This document shows positions 44,822-55,514 of a DNA stretch of 64,000 nucleotides, piece by piece. The translations under genes and the position numbers were made by a program. The DNA is from Biscogniauxia marginata (lineage: Eukaryota; Ascomycota; Sordariomycetes; Xylariales; Xylariaceae). The stretch spans positions 372,001 to 436,000 of the forward strand of contig MU404055.1 in the NCBI GenBank assembly GCA_022695795.1, written 5' to 3'. A model generated the notes under the pieces. That model was not told where the DNA came from. It saw only the letters and a program-made list of their open reading frames with translations, and did not search any database. Position 1 is the first letter of the stretch, and every line of letters starts with the position of its first letter.

Positions 44822-45569
44822 AGCATTACTATGTAGTTATTAGAGGGAGTTTGATATACGGGTTGTATCTCTTTCGTTACTCGGGCTGTATGCTTCAGGT
44901 TATGTAGGTATGTCGCAGGGCTTTAATATACCGGGCAGTGTCTGGTAGGTTACTTTAGTGAAAACATCGTCTTTTCAAATATGGTCGTATCACTTGATAC
45001 TCTATGTAAATACCAGCTAGGCTTCTAGCAACTGGAAAGGGTTGCAATGTGGTATTATACAAGAAGAACACAGCCCGAATAATTAGAGGGATTGCCTGAC
45101 TGTTGATTCTCTTATCATAAATCTGTTGACTTGGGAAGCTTGAGGTAGATTGAGTACCTAACTGTACTGAATTAGTGAATCTCATAAGCAACTCTTAGTC
45201 GACCCAGAAGGGTGCACCTGGTATTTGCTGTTACTCATATCATCTGAGATCTTGTGTTTCCTATCATATATTATTAGGTAAATATTGTTTACTTTTCTTA
45301 ACCTCGCGTGCCGTATTCCGCAACTATAGATGGGTTCATTGGCTGGTCGGCTAGTTGGTCTCGCGTAACCACCCTCTTCCCCCCTGTCAGGGCGCTCAGA
45401 TCAACAAACGCTAATAACACTTATCGATCTCGACACGTCCCCACGCGTTCGTTAGTTTTACTTACATAACTCATCACGAGCTCTATGAAGACAGATCTAG
45501 CAGCGACCATCTAATAGTCCCAAAAGAAAAGAATAAGAGAAAATAAGGGGAAAGTGGGGAAAAGAGAGA
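44822..45569. other. Intergenic region
   Basis: No coding sequence supported. A 78-codon minus ORF (44,955-45,191) has no domain. The final ~40 bases are an A/G-rich leader before the next gene. Confidence 0.55.
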
Positions 45570-47185
45570 ATGGCCAAAAAAAATAGCGGGCCAAAATTTT
45601 ATGCCGTACGCGTTGGCAGGCAGACCGGCGTCTTCCACACCTGGGATGAGTGCAAGGAGCAAACGTCAGGGTTCCCGGGCTCGAAACACAAGTCGTTTCC
45701 TACGCACCGCGAGGCACTGGCTTGGGTCAATGAAGGACGGGATGGCGGGAGCCCGCCGGTAGTAAAATCCGAGGATGACTCGACGCATGTGCACGTTGGC
45801 GATGTCAATCCCCTGAGTGACGACGGCTCTTGCTACGACGATGTTGAAGCCGAGGACTCGATGCTGAGCGTCGGCACCGACCTGACCCAGTATTCGGCGC
45901 ACGATTCTAGCCCGGTCCACCCTGGAGGGCTAGCATGTCTCACAGCCGGGTCTAGAGATTCCCCGATCACGATCAAGGACGAGGAGGAGGAGGAGAGCGA
46001 CGACTCTCCCGATGCAGATACCTCTACGACATCCCCACGGCACCCCAGACAGGCAACCCTAGGCCGTTTCGCCTACGGTGGCGGGCCCAGCTCCTCCCCC
46101 ACAGGCACGTCCAGGCCCATGACCTTCAGCCAGATAGTGAAGCAACAGCAGTCACAACGAGAAAGCAACAGCAGCAGCAGCAGCGCGGAGAGGCACGAGG
46201 AACCCGCCGCCGTCGCGCCCCCGCCTGCCTCGCAGTCCTACTTCGCGCGGTTCCCAGGCTTCACGCCGGACGCCAGCGCGCGCTTCGCCGACGAGTTCTC
46301 GCGGCTCGCGTCGTCGCAAGGGCTGCAGCCGGGGACGCGCGAGTTCCGGCGGGAGCGCACGCACGCGATCAAGAGCGAGTTCCTGTGTAAGCTAAATTTT
46401 GGAGTTCTCTACTGCCCCTTATAGCCTGTCTCATGAGTAAAAAAAAAACATGCCTATTCTGGCTTGTTGTATGAGTTTTTTTTTTTTTTTGGCTTGCTCC
46501 CGAGACATGTTTCACGGGTTAAAAACTGTCCGAATATAGCAATTACTGACTCCCTTTTTCTGCAGTCCACTACTCGCAGCCGCAGCCGCAGCCCGAGCCG
46601 GAAGCCGCGGCAGACTCCAGCCGCCCAGCCGGCCCGGACGACGAGTCGGAGTCGGAGTCGGAGCCGTTCCGGCCGCCGCCGCCGCCAGCCAAGTTGGAGT
46701 TCACGCCGGCGCAGCGGCTGCAGATCTACCGGTCCATGTGCGCCGAGGTGGGCCTGCCACGGCGCGGCACGGTCGACGGGTGCCTGCGGGAGCTGCGGGG
46801 CGTGCTAGTCAACATCATCGACTACGTCGACGCGAAGCGCACCGGGAGCAAGATCGAGGTCTGGGACCCGGACGACTTCGAGGCGTTTAGGGACTACACG
46901 CTGCGGGACGGCAAGCACATCGACCTCAGGGAGGCGAAGGCTGACGAGTTCCTGTCCACCCTGCTGCGTCGCCTGAGGCCCGCTAACAGCGCGCAGAGAT
47001 GGAGGGAGTCGCGGAAGAGGGCGGCCTGGCGAGGACGAGCTGGGGATGGGTGGGGATTCGAGAGGCGCGAAGAAGGTGTGTGCGCGTTTTTATTGATTTC
47101 TTGTGTTTATCTGTTTCTTCTCCGCGAGGAGACAATAGAAAAAACCATGTATAATCTGCTGGGTATAAGCGTTTGGTGTAAGTAA
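45570..47185 (+). CDS. RNase H1-type hybrid-binding domain protein without nuclease
   Basis: Two exons, 45570-46386 and 46566 to about 47185, joined by a GTAAGC..CAG intron; the join is in frame. Residues ~10-53 (FYAVRVGRQTGVFHTWDECK, then SGFPGSKHKSFPTHREALAWV) match the N-terminal RNA/DNA-hybrid-binding domain of RNase H1, also known as the caulimovirus viroplasmin domain. The DEDD nuclease domain is absent. Instead there is an acidic and Ser-rich linker, a helical FARFPGFTPDASARFADEF segment at the end of exon 1, and a second-exon domain starting FTPAQRLQIYRSMCAEVGLP. That domain continues through LRGVLVNIIDYVDAKRTG, IEVWDPDDFEAFRDYTL and FLSTLLRRLRP. I do not recognise this C-terminal domain. 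The true 3' end may lie earlier or use a small intron near 47,080-47,130, since the last ~35 codons look non-coding. Nucleic-acid binding is likely; the role is unknown. Confidence 0.78.
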
Positions 47186-47343
47186 GGTCGGGTAGGCGCC
47201 TTGTCTACGGTTTGGACTAGAAAGGAATGACTATTTGTAGGATACCAAGGTTTGTAAATACAACCAGAGCAAGTGAGAATTGTCAAGACACCAGATCATC
47301 CATTAAAAGCTACCTAAGTGAACGCCAATCCGATGCATTATAC

Positions 47344-49574
47344 CTACGCCTGAACCATGAACTTAACATCGTTCACTGTAGTTCTTGCCATCCTTTTAAG
47401 AACTGTCCTCTCATCTGCTTCTCTATATCTTTCCCATCCATCCAACCCCTCTTTCGCTTGGATACTCAACGTCTCGTAGCCTTGCTTGATCACATCCGCC
47501 ACCTGGGTGCTTGTCAAGTTCTTCTTCGAACCACCTGAGTCTAGCATTGTCCGGTAGTGTGTGGTGACACTAACTAATGTGCCTATTGAGTTGGACGGTC
47601 GCTTTGACAGATTATACGTGTCTCGAAACTTGACCAGGACGTCGCCACTCTCCACGATCTTGTAGAATAGATCATCATAAGCTGCTGGTGTAGGCAAGAA
47701 AGCTTCGCCTGCAGAAAGTGATAGAGCTAGGAGGTTCACGACGAGGTCCAGCAAGGTTTCAAAATGCTGTAGGTCTTTGAGATCGGATGAGTATGTGGTG
47801 AGGAAACGGATCAAAGACAAGAGCGAGCGGAAGAGTTCAGACCAATGGTACTGGAGGCGGGTTCGAGACCGCGAAAGGTACGAGACAATTCGTAGCATGA
47901 TACCAACGCAGATGTTGTAAAGACTAACGTCTAACCTACGACGGAGGTTGTGGTTGATGCCGTCAATCATGGTGTCTAGGACACTTGTGGCTAGGATGCG
48001 CTCGCCTTTCACCACTGGCAGATATGGCTGCCGTTGTCGGCACAGTCGCACGGCAATTTTACTATCATCGCTGCATATGCGTTTGCACAAAAGCTGGTCT
48101 TCTATGAGCAACCGGAAAACCATAAGACTAAGGTGAGCGTAGCTGGTGGCCCTGTTGGAGAGGAAGGCATGCTGGAGAAGGTAGGACGTCAAAGACAAGA
48201 GGCTAGAAACCGGCTGCTCTTCGCCTTTCTCAGCGGGCAACGTAACCAAGTTGAAGCAGAAGAGTTTGTTAGCATGGCTGAAGTCATAAGTGCCTAGCAA
48301 TACAGCAGCATTCTCCCCCGGTCTAACTGCGGTCAGCTGATAGTGTCTAGATGTATAGCAGTTTCAATCACTTACAGCTTTGCAAACATTTGCTTGGCTA
48401 CTTCTGGATCATACGTTGGTTTCTGACTAGCCCTGATACCGGGCGCAATGGCGCCAAGCCCAATCATGTTCAGAGCACTAGATATCGACCAACCCTCGGG
48501 CAGGTCTTGTAATATTTCGACATATTGGCTTCGCAGATCCCGGGAGGCCTGCCCAACACATCTGATGATCTTCTGTATGGTGGCTTCATTGACGAAGTCG
48601 TTGAGACGCAGTTGATAGGGGTTCTGAAACTCGAACTTGTTATAGTTCGCTAATAGGCCTAACAATGTGAATGGTTGTAATACACTGGACGGTGAGTCGG
48701 ACTCTTGAATAAGCTGTACTTCTTAGCTTCAGTCCTCGCTCATGGCCACATTGCGACATACCTTCATAATAGCAGGGAAGAGGTCTCTTTGTATGAAGTA
48801 AGTCAGGAGACTTGTCTGGTATGCGCCAGACGTGATGGACAAGACAACCTCAACAGCTCGCTGCCGGACTTCCACTGTAAAACATGGCTCCATTAGCATA
48901 GATGTACTTGACCATCGGATGTATGGGCACGACTGACATGTCTTGCCACTGCGGATGATGCCATCTAGAGCCCCCACAAAGTCCGTAAAAACCGTATCGA
49001 CCTGATCAAGCCCCGCCAACACCGCAATGATATCCGAGCTAGGGTTCGTGTACTTCTTGGAGAGAATGGCAGAGAAGAAGGTTGTCAAGGTCTGTATGAC
49101 AAATGTTAGCGGAACTACGCTTGGCCTTCTCGCAGCAGAATCGATCCCACCTCAAGGGCGTGTAAGTCAGCCACAGTCCCTCCTTTCTTCAAGCAGACGA
49201 CTGCGCGAAAGAACAACTGCCTGGTTTGCGACTGGATATTTATAAGGTCATCGGGTCCTAGGTCGTCTAGTATCTTGTAGAGGGAAGCTCTGTCGGGCTT
49301 TAGGAGGAAGAATTCGAGCCAGAAGCCCTCGGGCTTGTCGCCTTCGGTGTCGACATCGTCCTGCTCGGCGAGAGTGATCAGCGCGCTTGTCCGAGCTCAG
49401 GTGTTGGCCTGGTCTGACATACCTTGGGTCTCCAGTGTCAGCTTTGGCCAGTCCAACATTTCAATGGGGAATGTTCCAGAGCTTCCGAACCTTGAATAGT
49501 GCTTCATACAGATGGACGATTTTCTGCTGGAAAATCTCAGGCCGGGCCTGTTGCGTCAATGGAGAGGCATCCAT
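47344..49574 (-). CDS. ARMH3/C10orf76 homologue (DUF1741, armadillo-like)
   Basis: Helical-repeat protein of the DUF1741 family; the human member ARMH3 works at the Golgi with PI4KB and GBF1. Six exons: 49574-49491, 49360-49151, 49091-48938, 48874-48762, 48713-48376 and 48322-47344. They join to 625 residues, close to the human 689. Landmarks: an N-terminal QQKIVHLYEALFK, then GFWLEFFLLKPD, the conserved VRQRAVEVVLSITSGAYQ, and the C-terminal domain with YHWSELFRSLLSLIRFL and YNLSKRPSNSIGTLV. It ends TTVNDVKFMVQA. There is no catalytic motif. The first intron (49361-49490) is the weak point: its donor is GTTCGG, and a second plausible donor (GTATGT) lies inside it, so a small extra exon or alternative splicing is possible. 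It is convergent with the preceding gene, 158 bp apart. Family assignment is firm; function in fungi is inferred from animals. Confidence 0.88.
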
Positions 49575-50291
49575 GACTATCTTGGGCGAAACATGGATAG
49601 CGTCGGTCGCAGATATAACATGGCAGTGAGCATAGAGCAATAAGTTGTGCTGCGACGGCTTTGTTGGAAAGATGGCGCGTAGTTGCTAAAGCTGCCAAGC
49701 TGTCCTCTGCGCATCAGCCTTGGGCAGTTGTTTCGAGCTTGCCACACCGGTAATCAGTTGGTGTGCCCCAGCGAGACCCTGCATCACCAAGAGTACCTGA
49801 CAATGGGACGTGAACATCCATGTACAGTGAATTAATTCCAGGGGTGGATCGAAACCCACCAGAAAAGGAAGACCTGGGACAGTAGTACCTTAGTAAGCAC
49901 TGTGCGGCCCGGCCTCTTTGCGGATCAACAGATAGTCCGAACCGGGTGGCCGGAAAGGTACTTAGTACTTACATGGGGATGGTTGACCAATGAGAGCGCT
50001 CTCATTGGCCCGCGCCAGAAGTCGGCCCAGAAGAGACCGATGTCATCAGATTTCGGGTAACCCTCAAAGCAGCCATCAGCCGACTTTTGCCATCCATCTA
50101 TCCATCTAGATTGATCATCAATGTTGTCCAACGAACCAACCAACACACCTGTGACCTTTGCAATCCCAATTAAGTAGTGCAACTACATTCCCAATTCAGA
50201 CCCTCGTTATACCCAACATTACTTCTACTATCCGTTCTCTCTATACACCTCCACGTTTCTACCCTAAAAAAGCCTCGAATCGCGCGGCACG
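49575..50291. other. Shared divergent promoter region
   Basis: 717 bp between the start codons of the ARMH3 homologue (minus) and ISA1 (plus), so it must hold both promoters. A 10-base inverted repeat-like GAGAGCGCTCTC word lies near 49,996-50,007 and is a perfect 12-bp palindrome. I see no coding sequence. Confidence 0.55.
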
Positions 50292-51049
50292 ATGAACTCG
50301 CCACGCATAGCGATTCCTCGAATGCCGGCGTCCTTGTTTGGTCGCCTAGCTGCTGCCACGACTTCCTCCCCCCAGCCTTATCAACTTTTTCTACGGCAGT
50401 TTTCTCAGACGCATCCGTGGTCAGCATCGTCGGAGAAAGTACAGACAACGTCTTCCTTCCAACCATACCCTCTACCCTCACGGCCACCTTCGCAGCCTCG
50501 GAACGAGCCGATACCAGAGACCTCGATCGCGAGTCCCCTACCCAAAGTCCACGAGACACGACCACCTGAATATCCGAAGATAGCACACCAGCCAGCAACA
50601 GAAGTCTCTGAGCAAGAAGCCCAGATACCAAAGCCTGTGCCTCCGAAGCGCAAACTAAGACCGCGAAAAGCTGCAATGAAGCTTACACCAGCAGCGGTAG
50701 AACAACTACGAACTCTACTGGACGATCCAGAACCAAAGTTAATTAAAGTCGGCGTACGAAATAGAGGTTGCAGCGGGCTGGCATATCACTTGGAGTATGT
50801 GGATAAGCCTGGCGCATTCGATGAGGCAGTCGAGCAAGATGGCGTCAAGGTCCTGATAGACAGCAAGGCGTTGTTCAGCATCATTGGCAGCGAAATGGAC
50901 TGGGTTGAGGACAAGCTGAATCAGCGGTTTATTTTCCGAAACCCGAACATAAGTAAGTGGTCTCACACAGCATATCGCACACGTGAGCAGAGATTGCTAA
51001 CCCTTTGTCAGAGGAGGAATGCGGCTGCGGTGAATCATTTATGGTGTAA
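50292..51049 (+). CDS. ISA1: Mitochondrial iron-sulfur assembly protein ISA1
   Basis: A-type (IscA/HesB) protein of the mitochondrial ISC machinery; with Isa2 and Iba57 it is needed to make [4Fe-4S] clusters. Two exons, 50292-50952 and 51012-51049, with a GTAAGT..CAG intron; they join to 232 residues. The three ligand cysteines are Cys160 in VRNRGCSGLAYHLEYV and Cys224/Cys226 in the C-terminal EECGCGESFMV. That C-terminus is supplied entirely by the short second exon; reading past the intron donor instead gives a spurious long ORF. The GCSGL signature is of Isa1 rather than Isa2 type. The first ~125 residues are Arg/Ser/Pro-rich with few acidic residues at the very start (MNSPRIAIPRMPASLFGRLA), consistent with a mitochondrial presequence and a long linker. 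It is divergent from the ARMH3 homologue. Identification is very sure. Confidence 0.95.
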
Positions 51050-53797
51050 GAACAAGAGCATGGCACAGCAAGCGATGATGAACTACGAATACCACTCGTA
51101 TGTATTGGGCGGCGTTATGCGACTAGACCTTAGACTGTGTTGTTGCTTATGTCGTTTGGTGTGGCATATAATTTCTATGAAGCCGAGCACTGAGCTCATC
51201 TTTGAAACCCGCAGGACTTGGTTGTATTATACATGCACAGAATGGAACTGGTGCGTAATGATGGATAGAAATGAAGTACCAACTTGGTCGGTTTGCGCAA
51301 GGCTTAGCATAGCTTCAGTTGGTGGCTTGACGCGGTGGCATCATTCAAGCTCATCGATTGAAAATATACAGCACAACCGATTAGGATGCCCGATCCGAGG
51401 GCGAAACCATAAGTCCTGCCTTCATTACACAGTTTTTGAAATGAGAACACGTAATATTTATCACAACTACATACCATCAGGATTGCTCTTAAAATGCTAC
51501 CCAGAGGGATTCATGGTTCACTTTATATGAGGGCTAGGAGAATTTAGTGATAAGAAATTCACGTAGAGTTCTCTACGATAGACATATTACCGGGTATATG
51601 TACCCCAATAGTGCTGATTCCAGATTATTACCAAATTCTTTAAAGCTAACATGGTATAATCATCAGGCTACATAAATATCATAGGCGTCTTATTAGTGGT
51701 CCTTCTCTTTGTTACAATGGTTGTCTAGAAGGACTGGGTTGTATTATGAGAAGAGATGTATTAGGGACCTCGTATGCTGAAAAGGCATCTGGTTAAGGCA
51801 AACAAGCAGACCATATGTGACGTCACAGGTGTTGACTTTAGGAAAAATGTGTTATGCGCCTTAGCTTAGTGAGGCTTATATTTCAACAAGGGCAGGGGTG
51901 TGTCTGTCCATTAGGTGACCCATCTTTTTTTTCTCTTACGTAGCTCTTCCCTCCTATGTTGCAAATACATACCTCTCTCCCTTCTCCTTTTTTTTGCTCC
52001 ATTATACACACGGTGGGATTGCACATACGCCTCTGGAAAGACACATTTTCTCAGTTCAAGTGCTTGTCAGGGGGAGTGGATAGGTGCACAATAGGTTAAG
52101 AGTGATGGGACACTATAAGACTGAAAATAATCGCTATAGAAACTCCTCAAGGTCTCCCAGGGGCATACGGCGTCCCTTTAATATCTATAGTTTACTACAT
52201 ATAGATCCTGTCCTCCTTAGCCCCCTTGGCTCGGAAGCCAACCTTCTCAGGCCCCTGGTGGTGCTGTCCTTAACAAGTAGCAATTTGATATATCAGACAG
52301 CTATGTAGGTGGTTATCTGTCATCACGTAACCCTCTTTAAACAATCATGATGTTTTTAATTGTAGTTATATCATACTTGGTTAAGGGTAGCAATGGAGGT
52401 TCAAGATACGAAATGGAATTCTCTAGGTACATAGGTAACATGACTGTCTCTACTTGGTTGAAAGGCGGGCCTACTTGAATGATTCCCTACCTTGTAATCT
52501 ATATGACAGAAAAGCTAGAAGAGTCGAGGGCGGTTATATTAAGCTATGGTCTGTCTCGAGTGGGCGCAAGGGGAAGTTCCAGCTATACATCGCCTAGCAA
52601 AGCATTCGAGAGCCTTAAAGTCGATGCAAGGCTTTCAATATATTATTGGCATTTGATTTAAAGGCTTGGAGAACAGGAGTCAGTCATGGAGATTAACCGT
52701 GAACAAGTGTGGCGATGAGACCTCCCATCAAATCAAATGCCGTACAGAAAATCTAGCTTGGAGAGTTTGCTAATTATTATTTATCTACGCAGCGATCGTT
52801 CTCAAAGAACCCACTTGTCAATGTTGCCAATGTCTTTACGATTCACGGAGGTTTACAACATCCATTCACTCATAACATATGACATCGTACCACACTGACT
52901 TAACAACTTAGTAGGGAAGTGCCATAAGGAACTAATAAGGCATGTTTAAATTAAATGAAGTGAATAGGGGCTTCAGTGAACAGAGAGTTGTATTGAACGA
53001 CCTAAGGCATGAAGTCAAATTGCCAGATCGGGAAGACCGGCGTAGTTCTAGCCAATCAGAATATGCGGTTTTAGGAACATTTCATGTTTCTATAAGGTCT
53101 ATAATCACATACAAGTATGGACTGTCAATATATAATTAATGTTTTCCTATATACCGATATGTTTATAATGCTAACATTAAATACACCTTAATACTAGTAG
53201 GTTCTATTTTCATCCATTTTCTCAGCGTTGAAATTAATACGAATATCGATTATTTTATGGATGTTATGGTACGTTTCTAGATTATAACACTTCAACCATC
53301 TACCCATGTCATAGTATGAAAGTACTAAATTGAAAGGCGGTTTACACATAGCGTGTGACCTAGTGGTAGTTGCAAACCCTGTAGAGTCAAGTTTGCTTGT
53401 ACCTATTGAAATATAATGAACGATTGGTGCCAATGCTTACAGCCTCAGTTGCGCATGACCAGCCTGTGTTACGGCCTTTCTTGCCATACTACACCTTTTT
53501 TTTTGTCTTCCCGCCGAATATTCTTGTTAGCTACTATTTCCTCTTTTCATATTTTTCATCTTTCTACTACCTTCTCCGTCGATGTCATTCATGGCTTCGC
53601 CTCATTATCAACACTAAAATTCAAATTCCATCATTCTACGTACAACCTATGCTCTGCACGGCCAACCATCAGCCCGTCGTCATTCCTGCTTCCAACTCTG
53701 ACCACGGCCTCGGCGTTAGAAGTTTAGCTATTACACCGACCTGCACACCTTTTCGTTTCTAAACAGAACTGCGGGTGTCCAGACTCCTTCCCTCGAC
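51050..53797. other. Gene-poor region
   Basis: About 2.7 kb with no supported gene. The open frame running on past the ISA1 stop (to 51,530) is intron or 3' sequence read through, not coding. ORFs of 60-121 codons at 52,084-53,762 lack domains; the one at 53,397-53,762 is a Tyr/Phe-rich reading of the pyrimidine-rich leader of the F-box-like gene. The sequence is moderately AT-rich. Confidence 0.5.
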
Positions 53798-54364
53798 ATG
53801 GCAAACAAGATCCCATCTCAAAACCTGGTCTCCCTCCTTCCGGAGATGAAGCTGGAAATCATGTCGCATCTCTCGTCGCTGCATGATCTACGCCAACTCG
53901 CGCTCTGCTGCAAAGACTTCTACAGAGAGTTCAAGGACTCCGAGGGCATCATTGTTTATAATATCCTCTGCCGCAACTTTGGCAGTGCCTCTATGCTGGC
54001 TCCTGAATATGCCACACACATCACAGACTTTTGTAATATATATCGTTCTAAGGGAGGCACCGGACTACTCCTACCGAAAACGGAGTTATCCTTCAGCATG
54101 GCACTCAGGATCGACGACTTCCACAATGTTGTTCGGAAGCAGGTAGCGGCGTGGACAGTTGGTCCCAGGACAGATAACTTGGAACCTTATACATCTACAG
54201 ATATTGCCAAAATGCACAGAGCACACTATACGATCGACATGGTAATGAATATGTTCCCCTCGAGATATCTAACCCAATGTCACATGCGTCCGCGTATTCC
54301 GCCGGAGCCTGTGGATCTTGTACTTGCTAGATTCTGGCGATGTTTTTCGCCGCGGGAAGCCTAG
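53798..54364 (+). CDS. F-box-like protein, short
   Basis: Single-exon ORF of 188 codons. Residues ~8-50 (LVSLLPEMKLEIMSHLSSLH, then DLRQLALCCKDFYREF) fit the F-box pattern of L-P-x-E-x-x-x-x-I-x-x-x-L followed by a Leu/Cys-rich helix. F-box proteins bind Skp1 and recruit substrates to an SCF ubiquitin ligase. No leucine-rich or WD repeats follow; the remaining ~135 residues are not recognisable. Fungal genomes hold many such short F-box proteins, mostly uncharacterised. A pyrimidine-rich leader precedes the ATG. Gene call likely; partner and substrate unknown. Confidence 0.7.
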   Translation: MANKIPSQNLVSLLPEMKLEIMSHLSSLHDLRQLALCCKDFYREFKDSEGIIVYNILCRNFGSASMLAPEYATHITDFCNIYRSKGGTGLLLPKTELSFSMALRIDDFHNVVRKQVAAWTVGPRTDNLEPYTSTDIAKMHRAHYTIDMVMNMFPSRYLTQCHMRPRIPPEPVDLVLARFWRCFSPREA

Positions 54365-55514
54365 TGTTTGCAGTCGGTGGAAACGGTTATATTATATGTT
54401 ATCACTGTAATCCGTAAGTACCTATGCAGTCGATATTGGCGCCTGTCGAGACATCTCCCAAGCCCTTGGCCCCCCCCGGAGTTCCCATTCTCTCATTGAC
54501 GCATCTCTTTTTCTTGAAATATGCGAACCAGAGACGACTAATTATTCTATAGCGAACCGAAATACAATCTGTGCCTGGGGCCGTGAGCTAAACGAAGACG
54601 ATTGCATAACGATATGCACGTGGAAGCGTGTCTGTCGGGGTCTACCGGCGGCAAGGACTATTGCAGAAAGGGGCCACGAGATCAAGTGTTAGGTATATAA
54701 GAAAAACGAATCTCGCCTAGAAGGCGAAATAAGTCAGGTTTCATACTATTGAAATTTAGGGCTATGCTACTGCTATACGGTCCTACTATAGCCTCCTATA
54801 TAAATATACATAGGTGGGCTTCGCCCACCTATCTAGACTTAGCTTTTGACAACCTCGTCATGCTATCCTCATATCTTCATTCTATCCCAATACATATTGT
54901 TATTCTGTATACGAGTGCCCTCTCGCATTGCCTTCCTATCCAACCTAACAATGTCGAACAACTCAGTTAAGTGTTGTCCGCACGGATATTCACTCCAGAG
55001 CAGATTGAACTCCTCCGTCTTATTAATAATAATAAACATACTTAGGTGTAAGGCAAGCTACCAGCATTTCTCAACCCGTAAAGGGTTTCAAGGTACATAG
55101 CGTGCAAGACTCACTTTGCAGCCGAACCAAGGCGGATCTGATATGAGATGACCTCGACCTTTTTAGTCTACCTCGAGTATCGCGAGACATGTTGCTGCGA
55201 TAGTATTATCGATATATTCACACATAGGCTGGCTGACTACCTTGTTCCTACCTAACAGACTGTGCTGATCCCAGTGCCATTGGTATCCAAGCCGCCCCGG
55301 ATCCAGACTTATATAACACGCGACGACTTTCTGATTCCTTTCCCCTTTCTTTCTGTTCCCCCAAATCCATTCTTCCCTTTTCAAATCCCAATTTATCCGT
55401 AAGTACGCCAATGCTCATGCTCATGCTACGCTGAACGACCGACCGACCGGAAAAATATATACCTACCTCATATAAAATAAAAAAGCGCGCCGCTTGGTTC
55501 GCTTGTATCCATTC
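54365..55514. other. Intergenic region between convergent genes
   Basis: 3' flanks of the F-box-like gene and the MGS1 homologue. Contains the hairpin at 54,810-54,832. ORFs of 73-84 codons (54,749-55,411) have no domain. Confidence 0.55.
54810..54832. repeat. Perfect 10-bp inverted repeat (hairpin)
   Basis: Left arm ATAGGTGGGC (54810-54819), loop TTC, right arm GCCCACCTAT (54823-54832), perfectly complementary. It sits in AT-rich non-coding DNA about 450 bp past the F-box-like gene. Function unknown; it could be a terminal piece of a small repeat. Confidence 0.8.

Noticed and set aside
50170..50676. 168-codon minus ORF in the ISA1 5' region
   Set aside because: Antisense to the ISA1 presequence; no recognisable domain.
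51050..51530. Continuation of the ISA1 frame for ~160 codons
   Set aside because: The conserved EECGCGESFMV C-terminus requires splicing at 50953-51011 and a stop at 51049; the longer frame reads through the intron and has no similarity to the family.
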